This document shows positions 1 through 6,379 of a DNA stretch of 11,520 nt, piece after piece (the first letter of the stretch is position 1; every line of letters begins with the position of its first letter). Source of the DNA: Faecalibacterium sp. UBA1771 (GTDB lineage Bacteria > Bacillota > Clostridia > Oscillospirales > Ruminococcaceae); assembly GCA_002315315.1 (NCBI GenBank), contig DCGT01000026.1, positions 39,475-50,994 on the forward strand, in the 5' to 3' direction. Under the pieces are notes generated by a model, which saw only the letters and a list, made by a program, of their open reading frames with translations, did not search any database and was not told the DNA's origin. The position numbers and the translations under genes were made by a program.

Positions 1-2243
1 GGAATCTCGATCATGGTGCCGACCTTGTAGTGCAGATCAGCACCCTTTTCGGCGATAACTCTGTCAGCGGTTTCGGTAACGATGGACTTGACGTATTTCA
101 GCTCGGTCAGGTCTCCGACCAGCGGGATCATAATTTCGGGAACAACCTTCATACCGGTGCGGTTGATGACGTTGATAGCGGCTTCGATAACGGCGGTTGT
201 CTGCATTTCGGCGATTTCCGGATAGGAAACGGCGAGACGGCATCCGCGGTGACCCATCATCGGGTTGAACTCGTGCAACGAGCTGATGACAGCCTTGATT
301 TCCTCGACGGAGATGTTCATTTCCTTGCTCAGAGCCTGAATGTCATCTTCTTCGGTCGGGAGGAACTCGTGAAGCGGCGGGTCGAGGAAGCGAATGGTTA
401 CGGGGTTGCCCTCCATAGCCTCGTAGAGAGCCTCAAAGTCGCCTCTCTGCATCGGCAGGATCTTGGCAAGAGCAACACGACGCTGTTCCTCGGTCTTGGA
501 GACGATCATCTCACGAACCGCAGCGATTCTGTCAGCTTCAAAGAACATATGCTCGGTACGGCACAGACCGATTCCCTGAGCACCGAACTTGAATGCCTGC
601 TTGGCGTCGGCGGGAGTATCGGCGTTGGCGCGAACCTGCATAGTGCGGATTTCATCTGCCCAGCTCATAAAGCGGCCGAAATCACCGCTGATGGTAGCGT
701 CGACAGTCGGGATAGCCTCGAGGTAGATATTGCCGGTGCTGCCGTCGAGAGAGATATAATCTCCGCGGTTTACGCGCTTGCCGGCGAGCTCAAAGTAGCC
801 CTCTTCCTCGTTGATTCTGATTTCACCGCAGCCGGAAACGCAGCAGGTTCCCATTCCGCGAGCGACAACGGCGGCGTGAGAGGTCATACCGCCGCGAACG
901 GTGAGGATACCCTCGGATACGTGCATACCCTCGATATCTTCCGGAGAAGTTTCGAGACGAACAAGAACGACCTTCCAGTCTTCCTCGGTGGTGTACTTAA
1001 CAGCCTCATCGGCAGAGAAAACTACACGGCCGCAGGCAGCACCCGGAGAAGCGGGAAGAGCAGAGCCGGCGACAACGGCGTTCTTGAGAGCGGCGGCGTC
1101 GAACTGCGGATGGAGCAGGGAATCAAGCTGCTTCGGGTCGACCATAAGTATGGCCTGTTTCTTGTCGATCATACCCTCGTCAACGAGGTCGCAGGCGACC
1201 TTGAGAGCGGCGGTAGCGGTACGCTTGCCGTTACGGGTCTGGAGCATATAGAGCTTACCGCGTTCGATGGTGAACTCCATATCCTGCATATCTTTATAGT
1301 GATTTTCAAGCTTGGTGGCGATGTCAACGAACTGCTGATAAACCTCGGGCATAGTGTCGTTGAGCTGATCGATTGTCTGCGGGGTACGAATACCGGCGAC
1401 AACGTCCTCGCCCTGAGCGTTCATAAGGAATTCGCCGAACAGCTTCTTTTCGCCGGTGGCGGGGTCACGGGTAAAGGCAACGCCTGTACCGGAATCGTCG
1501 CCCATATTGCCGAATACCATCGACTGTACGTTGACGGCAGTACCCCAAGAGGAGGGGATATCGTTCATACGGCGATAATAGATGGCGCGCTCGTTGTTCC
1601 AAGAACGGAATACGGCCTTGACAGCGCCCATGAGCTGCTCACGCGGCTCCTGCGGGAAGTCTACGCCGAGCTGCTCCTTGTAGAACTCTTTGAAGCGGAC
1701 GACCATATTCTTGAGATCCTCGGCGTCCAGCTCGGTGTCCATCTTGACACCCTTCTTTTCCTTGAATTCGTCGATGATTTCTTCGAAGCGCTTCTTCGAG
1801 AGCTCCATAACGACGTCGGAATACATCTGAATGAAACGGCGATAGCTGTCGAAAGCAAAGCGCTCGTTGTTCATCAGCTTGGCGACTCCGAGAACGACCT
1901 TATCGTTGATGCCGAGGTTGAGGATGGTATCCATCATACCGGGCATTGAAGCACGGGCGCCGGAGCGAACGGAGACCAGCAGGGGATTCTCGGGGTCACC
2001 GAAATTCTTGCCTGTAATCTCCTCCATCTTGGACAGATATTCGTAAATCTCCGCCTCGATTTCGGGGGCAATAGTCTCCTTATCATCATAGTAACGGGTG
2101 CAGGCTTCGGTTGTGATGGTGAAGCCCTGCGGGACAGGCATACCGAGGTTGGTCATCTCGGCGAGGTTGGCACCCTTGCCGCCCAGCAGCTCACGCATTC
2201 CGCCATTGCCTTCGGAAAACAGATAGACGTACTTGTAGCTCAC
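1..2243 (-). CDS. ppdK: Pyruvate,phosphate dikinase (PPDK), C-terminus beyond the left edge
   Basis: This cytoplasmic enzyme interconverts pyruvate + ATP + Pi and PEP + AMP + PPi. About 747 residues are present of the roughly 875 usual for the family. In order: the N-terminal nucleotide-binding domain with GGKGANLAEM (21-30) and SVRSGARASMPGMMDT (91-106); the central swivelling domain with GGMTSHAAVVARG, whose phosphorylated histidine is His456; and most of the C-terminal PEP/pyruvate barrel with GLCRTEHMFFEADR, RFLDPPLHEF and HEFNPMMGHRGCRLA. The sequence stops within GTMIEI, just after the catalytic-type Glu746. The later catalytic cysteine (GICGEHGG in relatives) is off the window, so intactness of the end cannot be judged. 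The start is GTG at 2243-2241, preceded by AAAGGAG at a 10-base gap and giving MSYKYVYLFSEGN, as in clostridial PPDK. The gene has its own promoter and no regulatory-protein gene nearby. Identification is near certain. Confidence 0.98.
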   Translation of the reverse strand, partial: MSYKYVYLFSEGNGGMRELLGGKGANLAEMTNLGMPVPQGFTITTEACTRYYDDKETIAPEIEAEIYEYLSKMEEITGKNFGDPENPLLVSVRSGARASMPGMMDTILNLGINDKVVLGVAKLMNNERFAFDSYRRFIQMYSDVVMELSKKRFEEIIDEFKEKKGVKMDTELDAEDLKNMVVRFKEFYKEQLGVDFPQEPREQLMGAVKAVFRSWNNERAIYYRRMNDIPSSWGTAVNVQSMVFGNMGDDSGTGVAFTRDPATGEKKLFGEFLMNAQGEDVVAGIRTPQTIDQLNDTMPEVYQQFVDIATKLENHYKDMQDMEFTIERGKLYMLQTRNGKRTATAALKVACDLVDEGMIDKKQAILMVDPKQLDSLLHPQFDAAALKNAVVAGSALPASPGAACGRVVFSADEAVKYTTEEDWKVVLVRLETSPEDIEGMHVSEGILTVRGGMTSHAAVVARGMGTCCVSGCGEIRINEEEGYFELAGKRVNRGDYISLDGSTGNIYLEAIPTVDATISGDFGRFMSWADEIRTMQVRANADTPADAKQAFKFGAQGIGLCRTEHMFFEADRIAAVREMIVSKTEEQRRVALAKILPMQRGDFEALYEAMEGNPVTIRFLDPPLHEFLPTEEDDIQALSKEMNISVEEIKAVISSLHEFNPMMGHRGCRLAVSYPEIAEMQTTAVIEAAINVINRTGMKVVPEIMIPLVGDLTELKYVKSIVTETADRVIAEKGADLHYKVGTMIEI

Positions 2244-2253
2244 TGTTCAGTTG

Positions 2254-2260
2254 CTCCTTT
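2254..2260 (-). promoter_or_regulatory. Ribosome binding site fixing the GTG start of ppdK
   Basis: AAAGGAG on the minus strand lies 10 bases before GTG at 2243. No ATG lies at a usable distance, and the family's N-terminus begins just there, so GTG is the supported start. Confidence 0.8.
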
Positions 2261-2306
2261 TGAATTTTATTTTTTACATTTGTACAAACATAAAATGCCG
2301 AGAGGT

Positions 2307-2336
2307 ATTATACCACATAATAGCCTTTTATGCCAT
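2307..2336 (-). promoter_or_regulatory. Putative extended -10 promoter of ppdK
   Basis: On the minus strand, TATAAT (2312-2307) is preceded directly by TGG, which makes an extended -10 element. A weak -35, ATGGCA (2336-2331), lies 18 bases upstream. Transcription would begin near 2300, leaving a leader of about 57 bases. The -10 sits inside the small inverted repeat GGTAT-A-ATACC, which could serve as an operator but may be chance. Confidence 0.65.
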
Positions 2337-2360
2337 ATTTAAACGAAAAATATATTTGTT

Positions 2361-2406
2361 TTTTTACTCTATTTTAACAACGTGTTTTTACTCTATTTTA
2401 ACGACG
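2361..2406. repeat. Two-copy 24-bp-period direct repeat upstream of ppdK
   Basis: A 22-base unit at 2361-2382 recurs at 2385-2406 with a single difference (A versus G near its right end). Each copy is T-rich, with the core ACTCTATTTTAAC. The pair lies between the end of the glycosyltransferase gene and the ppdK promoter, about 25 to 70 bases upstream of the -35. It could be a tandem activator or repressor site, or a slippage duplication. The remainder of the 2244-2468 gap shows nothing else clear, and no convincing terminator for the glycosyltransferase gene. Confidence 0.75.
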
Positions 2407-2468
2407 TCTTGCCGCTTGCGGAGTTATACGGAACAATGTGTATTATTAGACGAAAAATTGATTGCCTA

Positions 2469-3809
2469 TTAGGATTTGATGAAAAGCTTTATATCCGAAA
2501 CCGCATTTACATAGTCATCTTTATAGCGGTCGGTTATCATTTTGTTTTCGGCTGCGTGTTTTCTTTCGACGGTATACGGTTCAAGTCTGCCGTCGGTGAA
2601 ATCGTCTACTGATACGGAATAAAGTCCGTCTCTTATAAAATCTCCGATATTACGACTTTTTACGATTGGGATAATACCGAACTGTATATATTCCATTATT
2701 TTAGTCGGGCAGGCGACTCGATTGAGATTGTTGTCATCGCGTACAATAAAGCCGTATCTTGCACGCATATAAGCTTCTTTTATTTCATCCGAATTTCCGT
2801 TCTTGACATACAGATTATCAGGGTAGGTTCTATCACCCCACAACTCCTTGAATTTCTCGGGCGAGCTGACAAAGATACGAAATTCGATGTCGCTCTTGAC
2901 TGAAGAAATAGCCGATTGAATCAGCGGTATGTTCTGCCACGGCTGACATCCTCCGGAGTAGACAGCCGTAATTTTTTCCGGCTTGCCGGGGAGCGGATCG
3001 TTTAACGTGATATCCTTGCTTAATACCGGTGTACGGAAAAACTTGACCGACTCACAGCTGTACTTGTTGTGCAGATATTCCGTCATTGCATCGGTCAGAA
3101 CGATGCAGGCGTCAGAGTTTTCAAGATAAAGCTTTTCCGATTTTTCGCACAGAGGGACCGATTCGGTGTCACCGTTCACGATTGCCTCCTCTACAACTGC
3201 ACCATGCAGGTCGATGATATGCTTTGTATTACCGCTGAAAATATTGAGCCATCGGTTTCCGTCCTCGGGATTAACGACGGGGATTAACCGCAGAACACTG
3301 TGAGAATAGCATACATTGCAATGAGAGATTATTTTTTCGACTGCCTCTCGCTGATTTTTGTAGGCGGTGTTGTATCTTATGTAAATTCTATTTTCCGAAA
3401 TTTTGTCAACAATCAGTCTTTGTACGGAAAAGTACGGACATTCATAAAAATAGATACAGAAAAAATCGTTTAAAACCGTTTTGTCAATTTCTTCGATTCG
3501 GCGAATATATCCTTCGCTCTTGGAAAGTGTTGAATCGTCGTACCATGGAGCCATAACCGCAACAACTGTATCGGTCTGTCTGCGGCTCTCAATTAATTTT
3601 GACAGTAACATTAAAAGATCATTGTAATTGTAATGGTCATTGCCTTCTGCCAATCTGAGTTTTCTTTTTATTTTGAATTCAATCTGTTCAGCGGCAGAAC
3701 CGATGTTTGGCAGATGCTTCAAAACGCTACTTATGCTAACCTCGTCTGACCCGCTTGGCAGGGTTGCATTTGGGTCGGCGGTATATCCGTCGTGAATTAT
3801 GTATTTCAT
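2469..3809 (-). CDS. GT-B-type glycosyltransferase (GT1/GT4-like), substrate unknown
   Basis: This 446-residue soluble protein has no signal peptide or membrane segment and looks like a two-domain GT-B glycosyltransferase that moves a sugar from an activated donor. The N-terminal half carries IIDLHGAVVEE, like the acceptor-side DxHG stretch of such enzymes. The C-terminal half opens with a Rossmann strand (AVYSGGCQPWQNIPLI). It ends in RDDNNLNRVACPTKIMEYIQ, where the Lys and Glu of PTKIMEY match the usual donor-diphosphate-binding region ahead of a GxxPIV strand. The start at 3809 has AAAGGAG 5 bases upstream. Codons are noticeably richer in A/T (AAA, ATA, TTT) than in the flanking ppdK and rpe genes, which hints at acquisition. 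It stands alone, with no other capsule, teichoic acid or LPS-type genes in the window, so acceptor and donor cannot be named. The fold call is fairly good and the specific role is unknown. Confidence 0.75.
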   Translation of the reverse strand: MKYIIHDGYTADPNATLPSGSDEVSISSVLKHLPNIGSAAEQIEFKIKRKLRLAEGNDHYNYNDLLMLLSKLIESRRQTDTVVAVMAPWYDDSTLSKSEGYIRRIEEIDKTVLNDFFCIYFYECPYFSVQRLIVDKISENRIYIRYNTAYKNQREAVEKIISHCNVCYSHSVLRLIPVVNPEDGNRWLNIFSGNTKHIIDLHGAVVEEAIVNGDTESVPLCEKSEKLYLENSDACIVLTDAMTEYLHNKYSCESVKFFRTPVLSKDITLNDPLPGKPEKITAVYSGGCQPWQNIPLIQSAISSVKSDIEFRIFVSSPEKFKELWGDRTYPDNLYVKNGNSDEIKEAYMRARYGFIVRDDNNLNRVACPTKIMEYIQFGIIPIVKSRNIGDFIRDGLYSVSVDDFTDGRLEPYTVERKHAAENKMITDRYKDDYVNAVSDIKLFIKS

Positions 3810-3825
3810 ATAGGCTCCTTTTTGT

Positions 3826-3844
3826 CAGCTCGTATGGTGAGCTG
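3826..3844 (-). other. Leader hairpin just before the glycosyltransferase ribosome binding site
   Basis: CAGCTC (3844-3839) and GAGCTG (3831-3826) form a 6-bp stem with a 7-base loop. It ends 4 bases before AAAGGAG. It could tune ribosome access or RNA stability. A 6-bp stem may also be chance. Confidence 0.4.
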
Positions 3845-3882
3845 TGTTTCCCGATTCGGTGTTGCCGTGGGTTTCCCTATTC
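3843..3882. repeat. Pair of 15-base direct repeats in the glycosyltransferase leader
   Basis: The units at 3843-3857 and 3868-3882 match at 13 of 15 positions (TG-G/T-GTTTCCC-G/T-ATTC on the plus strand) with a 25-base period. They lie in the leader between promoter and start codon. A paired binding site is possible, and nothing else supports a role. Elsewhere in the 314-base gap (3810-4123) there is one near-perfect palindrome, ACCGCA-A-TGCGGT at 3957-3969, between the two divergent promoters. Confidence 0.5.
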
Positions 3883-3892
3883 AGTCTCTAAA

Positions 3893-3921
3893 AATATATC
3901 ATAAAACCCGTTTTCGTTCAA
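3893..3921 (-). promoter_or_regulatory. Putative promoter of the glycosyltransferase gene
   Basis: On the minus strand, TTGAAC (3921-3916) and TATATT (3898-3893) are separated by exactly 17 bases, and TGA directly precedes the -10 (extended -10). Transcription would start near 3886, giving a leader of about 77 bases that contains the direct repeats and the hairpin listed separately. Confidence 0.7.
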
Positions 3922-4025
3922 CCGAGCGTGCAGGCAGGCAAGAGAGAACGAGAAATACCGCAATGCGGTGCGGCGAACGATTTGCGTAAAATATCCGTTT
4001 CAGACTTAATATGGTTCGACAAAAT

Positions 4026-4054
4026 TTGCAATTTATATGTATGTTTGATAAAAT
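4026..4054 (+). promoter_or_regulatory. Putative promoter of the rpe-rnfDEA operon
   Basis: TTGCAA (4026-4031) and TAAAAT (4049-4054) are 17 bases apart in an AT-rich stretch, with the -10 ending about 70 bases before the rpe start. It is the best match in the divergent intergenic region on this strand. A weaker overlapping candidate begins at TCGACA near 4017. Confidence 0.55.
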
Positions 4055-4095
4055 ATATTAAATAGCTTTTCGGCTTGAATTTACAAATTTATCTG

Positions 4096-4109
4096 CGAGC
4101 ATCTGCTCG
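4096..4109 (+). other. Small hairpin directly before the rpe ribosome binding site
   Basis: CGAGC (4096-4100) pairs with GCTCG (4105-4109) around an ATCT loop. The stem abuts the purine-rich Shine-Dalgarno region GGAAAGGG (4110-4117), 6 bases before the ATG. It may modulate initiation. It is short, and the idea rests on position alone. Confidence 0.35.
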
Positions 4110-4123
4110 GGAAAGGGTGTAAT

Positions 4124-4759
4124 ATGATAAAGATTTCTCCGTCTATTCTCGCCTGCAATCTTGCCGACCTTAAAAACGAATGCCGCGATGTGCTGTCGGC
4201 GGGTGCGGATTGGATTCACTTCGATGTTATGGACGGCGTTTTCGTTCCCAACATTTCGTTTGGTGTTCCCGTCCTCGCCGCGCTGAGTAAAAAATTAGAG
4301 GCATTTTATGACGTTCATCTTATGATAAAGGAGCCGCTTAATTACATCGATGCCTTTGCCGACGCCGGTGCTTCGATGATTACCTTTCATGTTGAGGCAG
4401 ACAGCAATGTGGAAAGGACGATTGAAAAGATTCATTCAAGGGGACTTAAAGCGGGTATTACGCTCAATCCCGATACCGATATCAATTGCGTGCTTCGCTA
4501 TGCCGATATTGCCGATATGATTTTGCTTATGACGGTCAAGGCGGGCTTCGGCGGACAGAAGTTCCGTCCCGAGAGCATAGAGCGTATTGCCGCCGTTGCT
4601 AAGTCGGTGCCGAGCGGTTACCTCATCGAGGTGGACGGCGGAATAAACCGTGAAACCGCAAGGCAGGTTGTTGCTGCCGGCGCAAACGTTCTTGTTGCGG
4701 GCACTGCCGTGTTCGGCGCCGAGGACAGAGCCGCCGCCGTTGCGTCGCTTCGCGGCTGA
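4124..4759 (+). CDS. rpe: Ribulose-phosphate 3-epimerase
   Basis: This cytoplasmic metalloenzyme of the pentose phosphate pathway interconverts D-ribulose 5-phosphate and D-xylulose 5-phosphate. The 211-residue protein is a full-length TIM barrel, slightly short of the usual 215-225. Visible signatures are SPSILACN (5-12), WIHFDVMDGVFVPN (30-43), DVHLMI (63-68) and VDGGIN (170-175). They supply the expected metal ligands His32, Asp34, His65 and Asp171. The phosphate-loop segment reads MTVKAGFGGQKF (136-147), with Ala140 where most relatives have Pro. The ATG start has GGAAAGGG upstream. It is the first gene of a tight operon: the next gene's ribosome binding site begins directly after its stop codon, with a 17-base gap. 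In many Firmicutes rpe sits beside rsgA and a thiamine pyrophosphokinase gene; here Rnf-like membrane genes follow instead. Confidence 0.97.
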   Translation: MIKISPSILACNLADLKNECRDVLSAGADWIHFDVMDGVFVPNISFGVPVLAALSKKLEAFYDVHLMIKEPLNYIDAFADAGASMITFHVEADSNVERTIEKIHSRGLKAGITLNPDTDINCVLRYADIADMILLMTVKAGFGGQKFRPESIERIAAVAKSVPSGYLIEVDGGINRETARQVVAAGANVLVAGTAVFGAEDRAAAVASLRG

Positions 4760-4776
4760 TAAAGGAGCGGTGGTAT

Positions 4777-5742
4777 ATGGCTGTTTCCAATATTCAAAAC
4801 GAGCGCTCTCTGCGCCGTATAAAGGGTTATCTCTACGGACTGATTCCTCTTGCATTGATTACCGTTTATCTCTACGGTCTGCGTCCCGCGATTCTTATCT
4901 CGATGGCGGTCGTGCTGGCGATACTCAGCGATTTATTCGTTGCGGCTCTGCGCCGCAGATCGCCCGATTTTGCTCACGGAGATTTGTCAAGCATTGTTTG
5001 GTCACTTGTCTTTACTCTTATGCTTCCCGCCTCCGTCAACTACGGAATTTTGACGGTCGGTGTACTGATTACCGTTCTGCTCGGCAAGCACGCCTTCGGC
5101 GGCTACACCGGCTGTGTGTTCCATCCCGCCGCGTTCTCGTTCTGCGGCTGTGCGATATGCTGGCAGGAGGAGCTGTTCCGATATCCTACGTCGTTTTCGA
5201 CAATCGGTCTCGGTTGGAACAGCGGAGCAATCGTCAACGATGCTCCGGCCTATACCATCAAGCTCGGCGGTGTTCCCAACATTGACAAAATAGACCTGCT
5301 GCTCGGAGATTTTCCCGGTCCGATGGGCGCGACCTTCTTTTTGATTCTTATTTCGATTCTCGTGCTGTTTATGGTACTCAAAACGGTTACGTGGCATATA
5401 CCCGTTGCATATCTTGTGTCGGCGGCTATCTATGCCTATGTTTTCCCGAGAATTCAGACCACACGACCGGAATCGGTTATGTTTGAGCTGATGTCGGGCG
5501 CTGTCGTATTCGCGGCGGTCTTTATCGTTTCCGACCCATTTACATCACCCGTCAATCCCCGTGCCAAGCTGATATACGGCGCGTTGCTCGGTATTCTCAC
5601 CATGATATTCAGTCACTTCGGAGCGTTCCAGATGGGCGCGTGCTTCGCCGTACTGCTACTTGGACCGCTTGTTCCGTACATAGACCGCCGTCTTGCTCCG
5701 CGCGAGGCAACGGTAAAGGGAGGTGCACGATATGGCAGGTAA
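4777..5742 (+). CDS. rnfD: RnfD/NqrB-family membrane protein, divergent
   Basis: This 321-residue integral membrane protein has about eight to ten hydrophobic segments and belongs to the RnfD/NqrB family. That family's normal members are covalently flavinylated subunits of Na+/H+-pumping ferredoxin:NAD or NADH:quinone oxidoreductases. Family marks are FGGYTGCVFHPA (107-118, for the usual GGxGxNxFNPA), the stretch IDLLLGDFPGPMGAT followed by WHIPVAYL (206-213), and FIVSDPFTSPVNPRAKLIYG (249-268, for FMATDPVTSP). The normal S/T-G-A-T flavin site is not found where expected; NDAPAYTIKL (154-163) occupies that place. An MGAT at 183-186 aligns better with the next conserved loop. Four cysteines, 113, 123, 125 and 128, cluster near the FHPA motif, which is not typical. 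AAAGGAG precedes the ATG by 9 bases. The last 11 bases overlap the next gene, implying coupled translation. Family membership is confident; its electron-transfer function is doubtful. Confidence 0.88.
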   Translation: MAVSNIQNERSLRRIKGYLYGLIPLALITVYLYGLRPAILISMAVVLAILSDLFVAALRRRSPDFAHGDLSSIVWSLVFTLMLPASVNYGILTVGVLITVLLGKHAFGGYTGCVFHPAAFSFCGCAICWQEELFRYPTSFSTIGLGWNSGAIVNDAPAYTIKLGGVPNIDKIDLLLGDFPGPMGATFFLILISILVLFMVLKTVTWHIPVAYLVSAAIYAYVFPRIQTTRPESVMFELMSGAVVFAAVFIVSDPFTSPVNPRAKLIYGALLGILTMIFSHFGAFQMGACFAVLLLGPLVPYIDRRLAPREATVKGGARYGR

Positions 5743-6379
5743 TAAATCACGTCTCGTCCGCACGCCGGAGGAGCGTTTCCGCAACAGTATTTTTCTGGTT
5801 AACAATCCTGTGCTGATAGAGGGTCTTGCGCTTGCGCCGGTAGTGGCGGCGGCACTGACACTCCGATATGCAATCGTTCTTGCGATAACGGGAGCAACAA
5901 TGATTTTCTTTACGAGAATTGCCGGAAATATTATTATCCCGTCCGTCGCGCCGCGATTCAGAATGCTGACAATGGCTTTTCTGTCGGCGTTCGCCTATAT
6001 TCCCGCCGCATACATATTCCGGCATTATTTTGCGCTTGATGCAACAAATGTCGGTATATATCTGCCTATGATAGTTGTGGACGGCATAATTATCAGCCGT
6101 GCTTCACAGAGCGGCAGAGAAAAGATAGGCAGGAGTGTTGTCGTTGCCTTTAAGACAGCGTTTGCTTATTCGTTTGTAATCATATTAGTGGGGTTTCTGC
6201 GCGAGCTGTTGACCTACAATACGATTTACGGACTGTCGGTTCATCTCGGATTTAAAATGTCTATTTTCGGTACTACGGCTGGTGGATATATACTTGTTGC
6301 TCTGCTTGCGGCACTGTTCCAGGCTCTGTCAAGCGATTACAAAAGATATGTTTCAAGCGAGGTAATGCGTGATGTTTAG
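5732..6379 (+). CDS. rnfE: RnfE/NqrD-family membrane protein lacking the cluster cysteines
   Basis: This 215-residue, six-segment membrane protein is of the RnfE/NqrD type. Its N-terminal NNPVLIEGLALAP (24-36) matches the family's NNPVLVQLLGLCP, YLPMIVVDGIIISRA (110-124) matches PLIVVNCxILGRA, and FLRELLTYNTIYG matches REILGxGTLFG. In working Rnf/Nqr the two cysteines in these motifs hold the intramembrane Fe-S centre jointly with RnfA/NqrE. Here they are Ala35 and Gly118, and the protein contains no cysteine at all. Their spacing, 83 residues, equals that of the remembered NqrD pair 29/112, which supports the alignment. I chose ATG 5732, 8 bases after GGGAGG, over an in-frame GTG at 5723 that lies inside that ribosome binding site. 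It overlaps the rnfD-like gene by 11 bases and the next gene by 8. Confidence 0.87.
   Translation: MAGNKSRLVRTPEERFRNSIFLVNNPVLIEGLALAPVVAAALTLRYAIVLAITGATMIFFTRIAGNIIIPSVAPRFRMLTMAFLSAFAYIPAAYIFRHYFALDATNVGIYLPMIVVDGIIISRASQSGREKIGRSVVVAFKTAFAYSFVIILVGFLRELLTYNTIYGLSVHLGFKMSIFGTTAGGYILVALLAALFQALSSDYKRYVSSEVMRDV

Noticed and set aside
30..1949. A 639-codon open frame on the plus strand
   Set aside because: It is the antisense shadow of ppdK, whose minus-strand product matches PPDK motif by motif. The shadow protein shows no recognisable domain.
2403..2455. A terminator for the glycosyltransferase gene from CCGC/GCGG and CGTCT/AGACG inverted repeats
   Set aside because: The inner stem would close on a 2-base loop and no T run follows on the minus strand.
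4650..5285. A 211-codon plus-strand frame overlapping rpe and the rnfD-like gene
   Set aside because: Its translation is Arg/Ser-rich frame-shifted sequence. Both overlapped genes are firmly identified in other frames.
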